DNA from: Candidatus Neomicrothrix sp. UBA4742
GTDB taxonomy: Bacteria; Actinomycetota; Acidimicrobiia; Acidimicrobiales; Acidimicrobilacustridaceae
Direction of reading: 5' to 3'
Length of the DNA stretch: 12,384 bases
Assembly (NCBI GenBank): GCA_002403895.1
Contig: DHIQ01000203.1
Location: 53,655 to 66,038, forward strand
Part shown: positions 1 through 5,828 of the stretch, piece after piece
Layout of the letters: every line of letters begins with the position of its first letter
Position numbering within the stretch: the first letter of the stretch is position 1
The notes under the pieces: generated by a model
Seen by the model: only the letters and a program-made list of their open reading frames with translations
What the model was told of the DNA's origin: nothing
Database searches by the model: none
Made by a program: the position numbers and the translations under genes

Positions 1-303
1 CGAACGGCCACTGCCGTGGCCCGGGCGGTGCGTCGGGACGCCCCTGCCCATCCGTCACCCAACAGCGGGGTGGCCGAGGCCGCCTTCTCTGCGGCCCTCG
101 GGCTCCGCCTCGGCGGCGTGAGTCGCTACGGCGATCGCGTCGAGATCCGTCCGGCGCTGGGCGAGGGCCGCCCCCCGACGGCGGACGACATCGCCCGGGC
201 CGTGGTACTTTCCGAAGATGTGGCACTGGCCCTGGCCGGCCTGCTGGCCGCCATCGGCACCGCCACCGGTCTGCGCCGCTGGGCCCACTGGCTGACGTCG
301 TGA
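1..303 (+). CDS. cbiB: Adenosylcobinamide-phosphate synthase CbiB/CobD, C-terminal part (5' end outside window)
   Basis: This frame is open from base 1 to a TGA at 301-303 and gives the last 100 residues of the protein. The segment RRDAPAHPSPNSGVAEAAF, followed by a LGLRLGG stretch, RPALGEGRPP and DIARAVVLS, is the conserved C-terminal signature of the CbiB family. A final hydrophobic helix (ALALAGLLAAIGTATGL) fits its known membrane location. CbiB is an integral membrane enzyme that joins aminopropanol (or its phosphate) to adenosylcobyric acid to make adenosylcobinamide (phosphate). Only 13 bases separate its stop from the next start, so it is probably co-transcribed with the cobC-type gene, which makes the aminopropanol-phosphate substrate. 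GTG at 16 is an internal codon and not the real start. The family call is very secure; the N-terminal two thirds are not visible here. Confidence 0.95.
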   Translation, partial: RTATAVARAVRRDAPAHPSPNSGVAEAAFSAALGLRLGGVSRYGDRVEIRPALGEGRPPTADDIARAVVLSEDVALALAGLLAAIGTATGLRRWAHWLTS

Positions 304-411
304 ACAGGCATGCCCGATGAGCGGACTCGACCGACGGCCCGCGGCCAGCGTGCCAAGCGCCGGCGTGCCAAGCGCCGGCTCGCCCGATGAACAGGCACGA
401 CCGCTGAGCGG
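301..411 (+). repeat. Imperfect 24-bp direct repeat across the cbiB-cobC junction
   Basis: The 24 bases at 301-324, which hold the cbiB stop and the cobC start codon, recur at 388-411 with 21 of 24 matches. Both begin TGAACAGGCA and end TGAGCGG. The spacing is 87 bp, equal to 29 codons, so both copies lie in the same frame relative to cobC. Together with the 15-bp tandem repeat between them, this suggests that the N-terminal extension of cobC grew by local duplication of the gene junction. That origin is inference; the repeat is directly visible. Confidence 0.8.
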
Positions 412-1426
412 GATCCTCACGAGCGACGCCGGACGGGGCGAGCCCGCGCCACCCGGGCCGCTGCCCCCGGCGGGATCGCACGGGGGTGACGGCCCGGCCC
501 TGGCACACGCCCTCGGCGTGGACCCGGCCGAGATCGTGGACCTCTCACAGAGCCTCAATCCTTTCGCTGTCGACCCGGCGCCCATCGTGGCCCGCCATCT
601 CGACCAGCTCGGCCGTTACCCCGACGACACCGCGGCCACTGCTGCCCTCGCCGAGGCCATGAGCGTGCCCCGCGACCGGCTGCTGCTGACCAACGGCGGC
701 GCCGAGGCCATCGCCCTGGTCGCCGCCCACCTCGGTCGAGGACGGGTCGACGAGCCCGACTTCAGCCTCTACACGCGCCACCTGGGGTCATCGGATCCGC
801 ACGGTCCCCGCTGGCGATCCAATCCCCACAATCCGACCGGCCGGCTGGCGGTGCCCGAAGAAACCGCGGCGGTGTGGGATGAAGCCTTCTACCCGCTGTG
901 CACCGGCCGCTGGACCCGAGGCGATGCCGAAGGGGGTGCGTTCGTGCTCGGCTCGCTGACCAAGCTGTTGGCCTGCCCCGGCCTGCGCATCGGCTACGTG
1001 CTCGGTCCCGATGCCGAGGTGATCGACGAGCTGCGCCGACGCCGCCCGGCGTGGTCGGTGAACGGGTTGGCGGCCGGGGCACTCCCCGAGCTGCTGGACA
1101 CCGTGGACCTGGGCGGCTGGTCGAACGCGGTGGCCGACGCCCGCCGCCGGCTGGTCGCGGTGCTGGCCGACCACGGGCTTGTCGCTCGCCCGTCGGACGC
1201 CAACTGGGTGCTGGTCGATGTCGCTGCGACCGTGGGCACCGCCGCCGAGCTGCGTCTCCGGCTGGCCCACCACGGCGTCGCGATCCGCGACTGCGCCTCG
1301 TTCGGAATGCCCGACCTAGCTCGGGTCGCGGTGCCCGACGAGGCCGCTCTGGCCCGCCTCGACCGGGCCCTCGACCAGGCACTGGACCCCACCCCGGATC
1401 CCGACCAGCATGGCCCCCGTGTCTGA
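317..1426 (+). CDS. cobC: PLP-dependent threonine-phosphate decarboxylase-like aminotransferase (CobC/CobD class), compact form
   Basis: This 369-residue protein is a fold-type I PLP enzyme. Visible motifs are SHGGD (54-58) at the usual family N-terminus, GRYPDD (99-104), TNGGAEA (125-131), NPHNPTG (169-175), the PLP-contacting Asp188 in WDEAF, Schiff-base Lys216 in GSLTKLLACPGLRIGY, PAWSVN (244-249), AIRDCASF (322-329) and Arg336 in ARVAV. Family members decarboxylate L-threonine-O-3-phosphate to aminopropanol phosphate, the substrate used by CbiB, encoded just upstream. Two things are odd. About 54 residues precede SHGGD, including a VPSAG-VPSAG repeat. The spacing from DFSLYTRHL to NPHNPTG, and from there to DEAF, is some 25 and 12 residues shorter than I recall for Salmonella CobD. 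ATG 317 has no clear Shine-Dalgarno sequence; the only in-frame alternatives seen before SHGGD are GTG at 350 or 365. Role is inferred from motifs and context. Confidence 0.85.
   Translation: MSGLDRRPAASVPSAGVPSAGSPDEQARPLSGILTSDAGRGEPAPPGPLPPAGSHGGDGPALAHALGVDPAEIVDLSQSLNPFAVDPAPIVARHLDQLGRYPDDTAATAALAEAMSVPRDRLLLTNGGAEAIALVAAHLGRGRVDEPDFSLYTRHLGSSDPHGPRWRSNPHNPTGRLAVPEETAAVWDEAFYPLCTGRWTRGDAEGGAFVLGSLTKLLACPGLRIGYVLGPDAEVIDELRRRRPAWSVNGLAAGALPELLDTVDLGGWSNAVADARRRLVAVLADHGLVARPSDANWVLVDVAATVGTAAELRLRLAHHGVAIRDCASFGMPDLARVAVPDEAALARLDRALDQALDPTPDPDQHGPRV
350..379 (+). repeat. Perfect 15-bp tandem repeat, two copies, in the cobC 5' region
   Basis: GTGCCAAGCGCCGGC occurs at 350-364 and again, identically, at 365-379. 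In the cobC frame each copy encodes VPSAG, so the duplication keeps the frame. It lies in the poorly conserved N-terminal extension before the SHGGD motif. This looks like slippage or short tandem duplication in a tolerant linker. Confidence 0.95.
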
Positions 1427-1558
1427 CCGAGGCCGGATTCGTCCCCGTCCAGCCCCCCGTCCTACCCTTCCGCGCTTCGCCTCCGCCGCCCGCCCGGGAC
1501 TCACTCGATTTCATGGGATCCCGAACCGGCCGGCCACCCCGCCTCAGGACGTCCCCTC

Positions 1559-3070
1559 ATGATCCTCCAACCGCTTCTCGATGCGGTGCTCGTCGACATC
1601 GGCGGCACCGTGGTCGACGAGGCCCCGCCTGGTACCGCGGCCGCGGACCTCGACGTCCACCTGCGACCCGGCGCCTACGACGCGCTGGTCGCCATCGCCG
1701 CCCAGGTGGCGCTCGGGGCGGTGACCAACACCGCCACCATGACCGAGTCCGACGTCCGGGCCGTGCTCGAGCCGAGCGGGATCAGCGCCCTGTTGCGCGT
1801 CCTGGTGACCTCGGTGGATGTGGGCGTGGGCAAGCCCGACCCCGAGCCGCTGACCGTCGCCCTGGCGGGCCTCGGGCTCAGCGACCCGACCCGGGTGCTG
1901 TACGTCGGCGATCGCCCCACCGACGCCGAGGCTGCCAAATCGGCGGGGATGGCTTACGCCGATTCCGCCGGCCGCTCAATCGCCGAGGCCGTGACCGGCT
2001 GGATCGAGCGGACGGCCGGCAGCCGCTTCGAGGCCGCCCGGGGCAACGTGCGGCCCGTGGATACGACCGCCGCCGCCGCCGCCGACACCCTGCAGCAGCG
2101 GCTGACCAAGCCCCCGGGGGCGCTCGGCCGCCTGGAGAGCGCCGGCACCCAGCTGGCCGCCATCGCCGGCGCCTCACCGCCCCCCATCCCGGAGCCGGCC
2201 GTGGTGGCTGTGTTCGCCGGAGACCACGGGGTACTCGACGCTGGCGTGTCGGCGTGGCCCCAGGAGGTCACCGCCCAGATGGTGGCCAACTTCTCCCACG
2301 GCGGGGCGGCCATCAATGTGCTGGCTCGTCACGCTGGTGCCGAGGTACAGGTCATCGACGTCGGCGTGGCCACCCCGCTGCTGTCCGACGACGGCGTCCT
2401 GCGCCGCAACGTGGGCCGGGGCACTGCCGATCTCTCCGTGGGTCCGGCCATGACCCGCACCCAGACGCTGCTGGCGCTCGACGTCGGGGTCGACGTGGCC
2501 ACAGGGGCGGTGTCCGGCGGCGCCCGATGCCTGCTCACCGGGGACATGGGCATCGGCAACACCACGCCGTCGGCTGCCCTCATCGCCGCCGTGACCGGGC
2601 TGCCAGCGACCGACGTCACCGGACGAGGGGCCGGCGCCGATGACGCCGTGCTGGGCCGCAAGATCGATGCGATCGAGCGGGCGCTCGACCGCGTGCCGGC
2701 CACCGCCGGCATGATCACCCAGCTCACCGAGCTGGGCGGGTTCGAGATCGCGGCCCTCGCCGGCTTCATCGTGGGAGGGGCCGCCTCCGGGGTGCCGGTG
2801 GTCATCGACGGGGTCGTCGCCGCGGCCGCCGCCCTCGTGGCCACGTCGATCTGTCCGCCGGCGCAGGAGTACCTCGTGGCCGGTCACCGATCGGTGGAGC
2901 CGGGCGCGTCGGCGGCCCTGTCCTACCTGGGACTCGAGCCTCTCCTGGATCTGGAGCTGCGCCTGGGCGAGGGATCTGGCGCCGCGCTGGCCCTCCCCGT
3001 GTTGCAAGCGGCAGCCAAGATCCTCAACGAGATGGCCACCTTCGACAGCGCCGGGGTCACCGAGAAGTAG
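1559..3070 (+). CDS. cobT: HAD-like hydrolase domain fused to CobT (nicotinate-nucleotide--dimethylbenzimidazole phosphoribosyltransferase)
   Basis: This 503-residue protein has two domains. Residues 1-155 are HAD-like: motif I LVDIGGTVV with nucleophile Asp13 (the usual second Asp is Gly15), motif II Thr56 in GAVTN, motif III Lys92 in GKPDP, and motif IV GDRPTD with Asp118 and Asp122. Residues 165-503 are a full-length CobT: LTKPPGALGRLE (182-193), GDHGV (221-225), SHGGAAINVLARHAG (246-260), TGDMGIGNTTPSAA (327-340), TGRGAGADD (354-362), ELGGFEIAALAG (391-402), GHRSVEPGASAAL (442-454) and RLGEGSGAA (468-476), whose Glu471 matches the family's catalytic Glu. CobT makes alpha-ribazole 5'-phosphate from nicotinate mononucleotide and dimethylbenzimidazole for the lower B12 ligand. 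The fused HAD domain could remove that phosphate; this is inference. AGGAC (1546-1550) lies 8 bases before ATG. The 132-bp gap after cobC shows no clear promoter or B12 riboswitch. Confidence 0.93.
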   Translation: MILQPLLDAVLVDIGGTVVDEAPPGTAAADLDVHLRPGAYDALVAIAAQVALGAVTNTATMTESDVRAVLEPSGISALLRVLVTSVDVGVGKPDPEPLTVALAGLGLSDPTRVLYVGDRPTDAEAAKSAGMAYADSAGRSIAEAVTGWIERTAGSRFEAARGNVRPVDTTAAAAADTLQQRLTKPPGALGRLESAGTQLAAIAGASPPPIPEPAVVAVFAGDHGVLDAGVSAWPQEVTAQMVANFSHGGAAINVLARHAGAEVQVIDVGVATPLLSDDGVLRRNVGRGTADLSVGPAMTRTQTLLALDVGVDVATGAVSGGARCLLTGDMGIGNTTPSAALIAAVTGLPATDVTGRGAGADDAVLGRKIDAIERALDRVPATAGMITQLTELGGFEIAALAGFIVGGAASGVPVVIDGVVAAAAALVATSICPPAQEYLVAGHRSVEPGASAALSYLGLEPLLDLELRLGEGSGAALALPVLQAAAKILNEMATFDSAGVTEK

Positions 3071-3139
3071 ACAAACCTTCCCGCAACGTCGCGCGCTCAT
3101 GCACGCCAACCGTCGATCAGTGCACAAGGTTGGGGCTCT

Positions 3140-3166
3140 CCCGGGTTTTGGTCGGCCAAGCCCGGG
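3140..3166 (+). terminator. Possible hairpin terminator between cobT and the phosphatase gene
   Basis: CCCGGGTTT (3140-3148) pairs with AAGCCCGGG (3158-3166) as a 9-bp stem with one G-U wobble and a 9-base loop. It lies 70 bases after the cobT stop and just ahead of the next gene's start. There is no T-tract, which is common in high-GC actinobacteria. An additional short inverted pair, AACCTT at 3075-3080 and AAGGTT at 3126-3131, frames the same gap. Confidence 0.35.
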
Positions 3167-3180
3167 ACGCTGTGCTGGTC

Positions 3181-3186
3181 CATACT
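3181..3186 (+). promoter_or_regulatory. Possible -10 element for a leaderless phosphatase transcript
   Basis: CATACT lies 6 bases ahead of the GTG at 3193 that begins the conserved phosphatase sequence. A -10 box this close would start transcription at or next to the start codon. That fits leaderless expression, which is common in actinobacteria, and the absence of any Shine-Dalgarno sequence here. No good -35 box is visible, so this is tentative. Confidence 0.3.
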
Positions 3187-3192
3187 CGGCGG

Positions 3193-3813
3193 GTGCGGAT
3201 CTGCTTCGTATGCCTCGGCAACATCTGCCGGTCCCCCACCGCCGAGGGCATCATGCGGGCCAAGCTCGAAGCGGCGGGCCTGGCCCAGATGGTCGAGGTG
3301 GACAGCGCCGGCACCGGCGGGTGGCACCGGGGTGAGCCGGCCGACGAGCGGGCCGCGGCCGAGGCGGCGAGTCGGGGGATCATCCTCACCAGCCGCGCCC
3401 GCCAGGTCCATGCCGGCGATTTCGAGTACTTCGACCTGCTGGTCGCCATGGACCGGGCCAACGAGGCCGACCTGTTCGACCTCGCTCCCACCGTCGAAGC
3501 CCGCCAACGGGTGCGGATGCTGCGGTCGTTCGCTCCCGATGCCGGCGCCCATCCGGTCGCCCTCGATGTTCCCGACCCGTACTACCGCGGGCCGACCGGC
3601 TTCGCCGACGTGTTCGACATCATCGACGCGGCCTGCACCGGCCTGCTCGCCGAGCTCAACGCCGGTGTCCTGAGTCTCATTGCTGAGCCGGCGCCCGCGG
3701 GGCACCCGACGTCGCCCACCCGGCAGGTCCAGCCGGGGACGGCATCGGGTGGTGAACCCCCCCGCCGCCAACCGCCTGACGGTGGTGAACCGCCTGGGAG
3801 GGGAAGTCGATGA
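3193..3813 (+). CDS. Low-molecular-weight protein tyrosine phosphatase with a Pro/Gly-rich C-terminal tail
   Basis: The start is set at GTG 3193 because homology begins at once: VRICFVCLGNICRSPTAEG. The P-loop C-x5-R is Cys7 to Arg13, followed by Ser14-Pro15. The general-acid loop DPYYRG begins at Asp128, and DSAGTGGWHRGEPAD is also typical of the family. The core ends near residue 159, matching the usual length of about 155; some 47 further residues, rich in Pro, Gly and Arg, have no family counterpart I know. The enzyme hydrolyses phosphotyrosine. Bacterial members paired with fructosamine-3-kinase homologues have also been reported to act on ribulosamine 5-phosphates, and a 3-kinase follows here. 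The two genes overlap as ATGA (3810-3813), so translation is coupled. Open sequence back to 3130 is not conserved and is left out. Confidence 0.93.
   Translation: MRICFVCLGNICRSPTAEGIMRAKLEAAGLAQMVEVDSAGTGGWHRGEPADERAAAEAASRGIILTSRARQVHAGDFEYFDLLVAMDRANEADLFDLAPTVEARQRVRMLRSFAPDAGAHPVALDVPDPYYRGPTGFADVFDIIDAACTGLLAELNAGVLSLIAEPAPAGHPTSPTRQVQPGTASGGEPPRRQPPDGGEPPGRGSR
3748..3796 (+). repeat. Short direct repeats encoding the GGEPP-type phosphatase tail
   Basis: GGTGGTGAACC occurs at 3748-3758 and 3781-3791, 33 bases (11 codons) apart. AACCGCCTG occurs at 3770-3778 and 3788-3796. They encode two GGEPP units in the Pro/Gly-rich tail. A run of seven C (3757-3763) lies within the region and is a plausible slippage or sequencing-error site. 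The segment ends directly at the ribosome binding site of the next gene. Confidence 0.85.
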
Positions 3814-4679
3814 TCGCCCCGGGCGTCGCTGAGGCCATCGGCCGATCCCTGGGCGCCGCGGTCCGGTCGGCCACCCCGGTGGGGGGCGGCGAGAGCAGCG
3901 ATGCGTGGCGGGTCGAGCTCGACGACGCCACCCTCGTGTTCGCCAAGACGAACGCGGCGGCCGACCCCGGGCTGTTCTCCACTGAAGCAGACGGCCTCAC
4001 CCGGCTCGAGGCGACAGGAACGGTCCGGGTGCCCCGGGTCCTGGCGCTGGCCGACGACGCTACTGACCGGTTCATCATCCTCAACTGGATCGAGCCGGGC
4101 CGCCCCGACGCCGACCACGACGACGAGCTGGGGGGCGAGCTGGCCGACCTGCACCGGACGACGGCCCCGCAGTTCGGACTGGACCGCGACACCATCACCG
4201 GGCGACGGCGCCAACCCAACGCCTGGTGCGACACCTGGGCCGAGCTCTACGGCCAGTACCGGCTGCGGCCCACCCTGCGCCTGGCAGCGGACGCGGAGCG
4301 CCTGACCGCTCCCACCGTGGCCCGCGTCGAGCGGGTCATCGACCGTCTGGCTGAACTGGTCGGGCCCCCGGAACCCCCGGCCCTGATCCACGGTGACCTG
4401 TGGGGCGGCAACGCACTGGTGGATTCCGACGGGCGGCCGTGGCTCATCGACCCCGCCGTGTCCTACAGCCATCGGGAGATGGACCTGGCCATGATGCACT
4501 TGTTCGGCGGCTTCGGGTCGGGGGTCTTCGCCGCCTACGAGGCGCGGTACCCGCTGAGCGACGGTTGGCGGGACCGGGTCGAGCTCTACCAGCTGTTCCC
4601 GCTCTTGGTTCACACGCTCCACCCCGCGCCGGGCGTCTATGTGGGTGCGGTGAACGAGATCGCCCGCCACTACGCCTGA
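3810..4679 (+). CDS. Fructosamine/ribulosamine-3-kinase family protein
   Basis: This 289-residue protein is full length for the FN3K family, a branch of the aminoglycoside-phosphotransferase-like kinases. N-terminal lobe: PVGGGESSDAWRVE (23-36), Lys46 in FAKTN, and Glu59 in STEADGL. C-terminal lobe: the catalytic loop IHGDLWGGN (193-201) with Asp196, and the metal-binding Asp214 in LIDPA, followed by YSHREMDLAMM (219-229), a strong FN3K signature. Family members phosphorylate O3 of ketoamines formed by sugar glycation of lysine, giving an unstable adduct that breaks down and frees the amine; tested bacterial members mostly prefer ribulosamines and erythrulosamines. The start is well supported by GGAGG (3797-3801) 8 bases upstream and by the ATGA overlap with the phosphatase gene. 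The exact sugar substrate cannot be read from sequence. Confidence 0.92.
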   Translation: MIAPGVAEAIGRSLGAAVRSATPVGGGESSDAWRVELDDATLVFAKTNAAADPGLFSTEADGLTRLEATGTVRVPRVLALADDATDRFIILNWIEPGRPDADHDDELGGELADLHRTTAPQFGLDRDTITGRRRQPNAWCDTWAELYGQYRLRPTLRLAADAERLTAPTVARVERVIDRLAELVGPPEPPALIHGDLWGGNALVDSDGRPWLIDPAVSYSHREMDLAMMHLFGGFGSGVFAAYEARYPLSDGWRDRVELYQLFPLLVHTLHPAPGVYVGAVNEIARHYA

Positions 4680-4699
4680 ATCCTCACGCTCCGGCTCAC

Positions 4700-4720
4700 G
4701 GCCCGGCTCGCTCGCCGGCC
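4700..4720 (+). terminator. Possible hairpin terminator after the ketoamine kinase
   Basis: GGCCCGGC (4700-4707) pairs with GCCGGCC (4714-4720) as 7 G-C pairs with one bulged C and a 6-base loop. It lies 20 bases after the kinase stop and before the palindrome of the next transcription unit. No T-tract follows, and the whole region is GC-rich, so chance pairing is possible. Confidence 0.3.
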
Positions 4721-4729
4721 CCGGCCCGG

Positions 4730-4748
4730 ATCTGACGGTCCGTCAGAT
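4730..4748. promoter_or_regulatory. Perfect 19-bp palindrome, likely TetR-type operator
   Basis: ATCTGACGG-T-CCGTCAGAT has two 9-bp arms that are exact reverse complements around one central base. It lies 56 bases ahead of the F420-oxidoreductase start, in the only sizeable gap upstream of the oxidoreductase-P450 pair. Its size, odd-base centre and TGACG half sites fit a site bound by a TetR-family dimer. It overlaps the candidate promoter, so binding would be expected to repress. The regulator is unknown: the only TetR gene in the window (10131-10712) lies 5.4 kb away, and nothing links it to this site. Confidence 0.7.
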
Positions 4749-4758
4749 GCGCTACCGT
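4732..4758 (+). promoter_or_regulatory. Candidate promoter of the oxidoreductase-P450 operon
   Basis: CTGACG (4732-4737) resembles a -35 TTGACA box, and TACCGT (4753-4758) fits the actinobacterial TAnnnT -10 pattern. The spacer is 15 bases, shorter than the ideal 17. The -35 box is part of the left arm of the 19-bp palindrome. A start site near 4765 would leave a leader of about 40 bases with GGGGGAA (4794-4800) ahead of the ATG. Confidence 0.4.
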
Positions 4759-4804
4759 CGAGCCCGACAACGTCCGATGGGGGACGTGAGGACGGGGGAA
4801 GTGC

Positions 4805-5815
4805 ATGAAGCTGGGCCTGATGTGGGGCTACTGGGGGGCAGGACCGCCGCCGGACGTGATCCCGGTGACCCAGGAGGCCGAACGGCTCGGGTTCGACTCG
4901 GTGTGGACCGCCGAGGCGTGGGGATCGGACGCCTTCTCGCCCCTGGCCTGGATCGCCGGTCAGACCTCCACCATCAAGCTCGGCACCAGCGTGGTGCAGC
5001 TGGCCGCCCGGACCCCCACGGCCACGGCCATGGCGGCCATGACCATTGATCACCTGTCCAACGGCCGGTTCCAACTCGGGTTGGGCGTGTCCGGACCACA
5101 GGTGGTCGAGGGGTGGTACGGCCGGCCGTCGACCAAGCCGCTGGCCCGCACCCGTGAGTACGTCGAGATCATCCGCCGGGTACTGCGCCGGGAAGAACCG
5201 CTCGACTTCGACGGCAAGTTCTACCAGCACCCGTATCGGGGCGAGGGCTCCACCGGGCTGGGCAAGCCACTGCGCTCGATCGTGCATCCCCTGCGGGCCG
5301 ACCTGCCCATCTTCCTCGGTGCCGAAGGTCCCAAGAACGTGGCCCTGACCGCCGAGATCGGCGACGGGTGGCTGCCCCTCTACTACTCGCCCCATCACCC
5401 CGAGGTGTACGCCGAGTCGCTGGCCGGGGCCAAGCCCGGGTTCGAGATCGCGGCGGGCGCCCAGGTGAACATCAACGACGACCTCGAGGCGGCGCTCTTG
5501 CCGGTGAAGACGATGCTGGGCTTCTACATCGGGGGCATGGGGGCTAAGGGCCAGAACTACCACACCAAGCTCATGCAGCGATTCGGCTACGAGGCCGAGG
5601 CGCTCAAGATCCAGGAGCTGTTCTTCGACGGCAAGCGGGACGAGGCCATCGCTGCCGTGCCCGACGAGTTCGCCGACGCCATCTCGCTGTGCGGGCCGCC
5701 CGAGCGGATCCGCGACCGGGTGGCCGCCTGGGACGAGAGCGCCGTGTCGACCCTGCTCGTCTACTCACCCGGTGGCCCCGCCGCGCTTCGGACCCTGGCC
5801 GAGATCCTGCTCTAG
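4805..5815 (+). CDS. LLM-class F420-dependent oxidoreductase, similar to mycobacterial Rv3520c
   Basis: This 336-residue protein is a typical full-length luciferase-like monooxygenase-superfamily (TIM-barrel) enzyme. Telling stretches are MKLGLMWGYWGA (1-12), TAEAWGSDAFSPLAW (35-49), LGTSVVQLAARTPTA (59-73), LGLGVSGPQVVEGWYG (91-106), PLARTREYVEIIR (112-124), STGLGKPL (149-156) and LGAEGPKNVALTAEIGDGWLPL (171-192, given here in outline). These closely match my recollection of M. tuberculosis Rv3520c, annotated as a possible coenzyme F420-dependent oxidoreductase beside the sterol genes. Such enzymes move hydride between F420 and an organic substrate; the substrate is not known. ATG 4805 has a purine-rich GGGGGAA 4 bases upstream. 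The P450 gene follows after 13 bases, so the two form an operon. I judge F420 rather than FMN use from the similarity, not from a single diagnostic residue. Confidence 0.9.
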   Translation: MKLGLMWGYWGAGPPPDVIPVTQEAERLGFDSVWTAEAWGSDAFSPLAWIAGQTSTIKLGTSVVQLAARTPTATAMAAMTIDHLSNGRFQLGLGVSGPQVVEGWYGRPSTKPLARTREYVEIIRRVLRREEPLDFDGKFYQHPYRGEGSTGLGKPLRSIVHPLRADLPIFLGAEGPKNVALTAEIGDGWLPLYYSPHHPEVYAESLAGAKPGFEIAAGAQVNINDDLEAALLPVKTMLGFYIGGMGAKGQNYHTKLMQRFGYEAEALKIQELFFDGKRDEAIAAVPDEFADAISLCGPPERIRDRVAAWDESAVSTLLVYSPGGPAALRTLAEILL

Positions 5816-5828
5816 GAGCACCCACCCA

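Noticed and set aside
1427..1558. Possible cobalamin riboswitch ahead of the HAD-CobT gene
   Set aside because: The 132-bp gap lacks a recognisable B12-box and is too short and pyrimidine-rich for the full riboswitch fold.
1559..2050. HAD domain read as a separate gene joined to CobT by a sequencing frameshift
   Set aside because: The frame runs through the junction (about residues 155-165) without a stop, and the linker and both domains share one codon pattern. No overlapping start or stop typical of two genes is seen there.
898..2643. Long plus-strand open frame of 581 codons overlapping cobC and the HAD-CobT gene
   Set aside because: Its translation is Arg/Pro/Gly-rich with no family motifs, while the other frame over the same bases encodes clear CobC and CobT signatures. 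Long shadow frames are expected in DNA this GC-rich.
2174..3127. Minus-strand open frame of 317 codons opposite CobT
   Set aside because: It is antisense to strongly conserved CobT sequence and has a His/Gly/Arg-rich, low-order composition typical of antisense frames.
3130..3192. N-terminal extension of the tyrosine phosphatase
   Set aside because: The extra 21 residues are not family-like, overlap the hairpin at 3140-3166, and the conserved sequence begins exactly at GTG 3193.
3582..5563. Minus-strand frames opposite the ketoamine kinase and the F420 oxidoreductase
   Set aside because: They are antisense shadows of conserved enzymes, and no motif or start signal was found.
5772..5828. Earlier ATG for the P450 inside the upstream gene
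   Set aside because: It would overlap the oxidoreductase by over 40 bases and adds Arg/Ser/Pro-rich residues. ATG 5829 has AGGAG at a workable distance.
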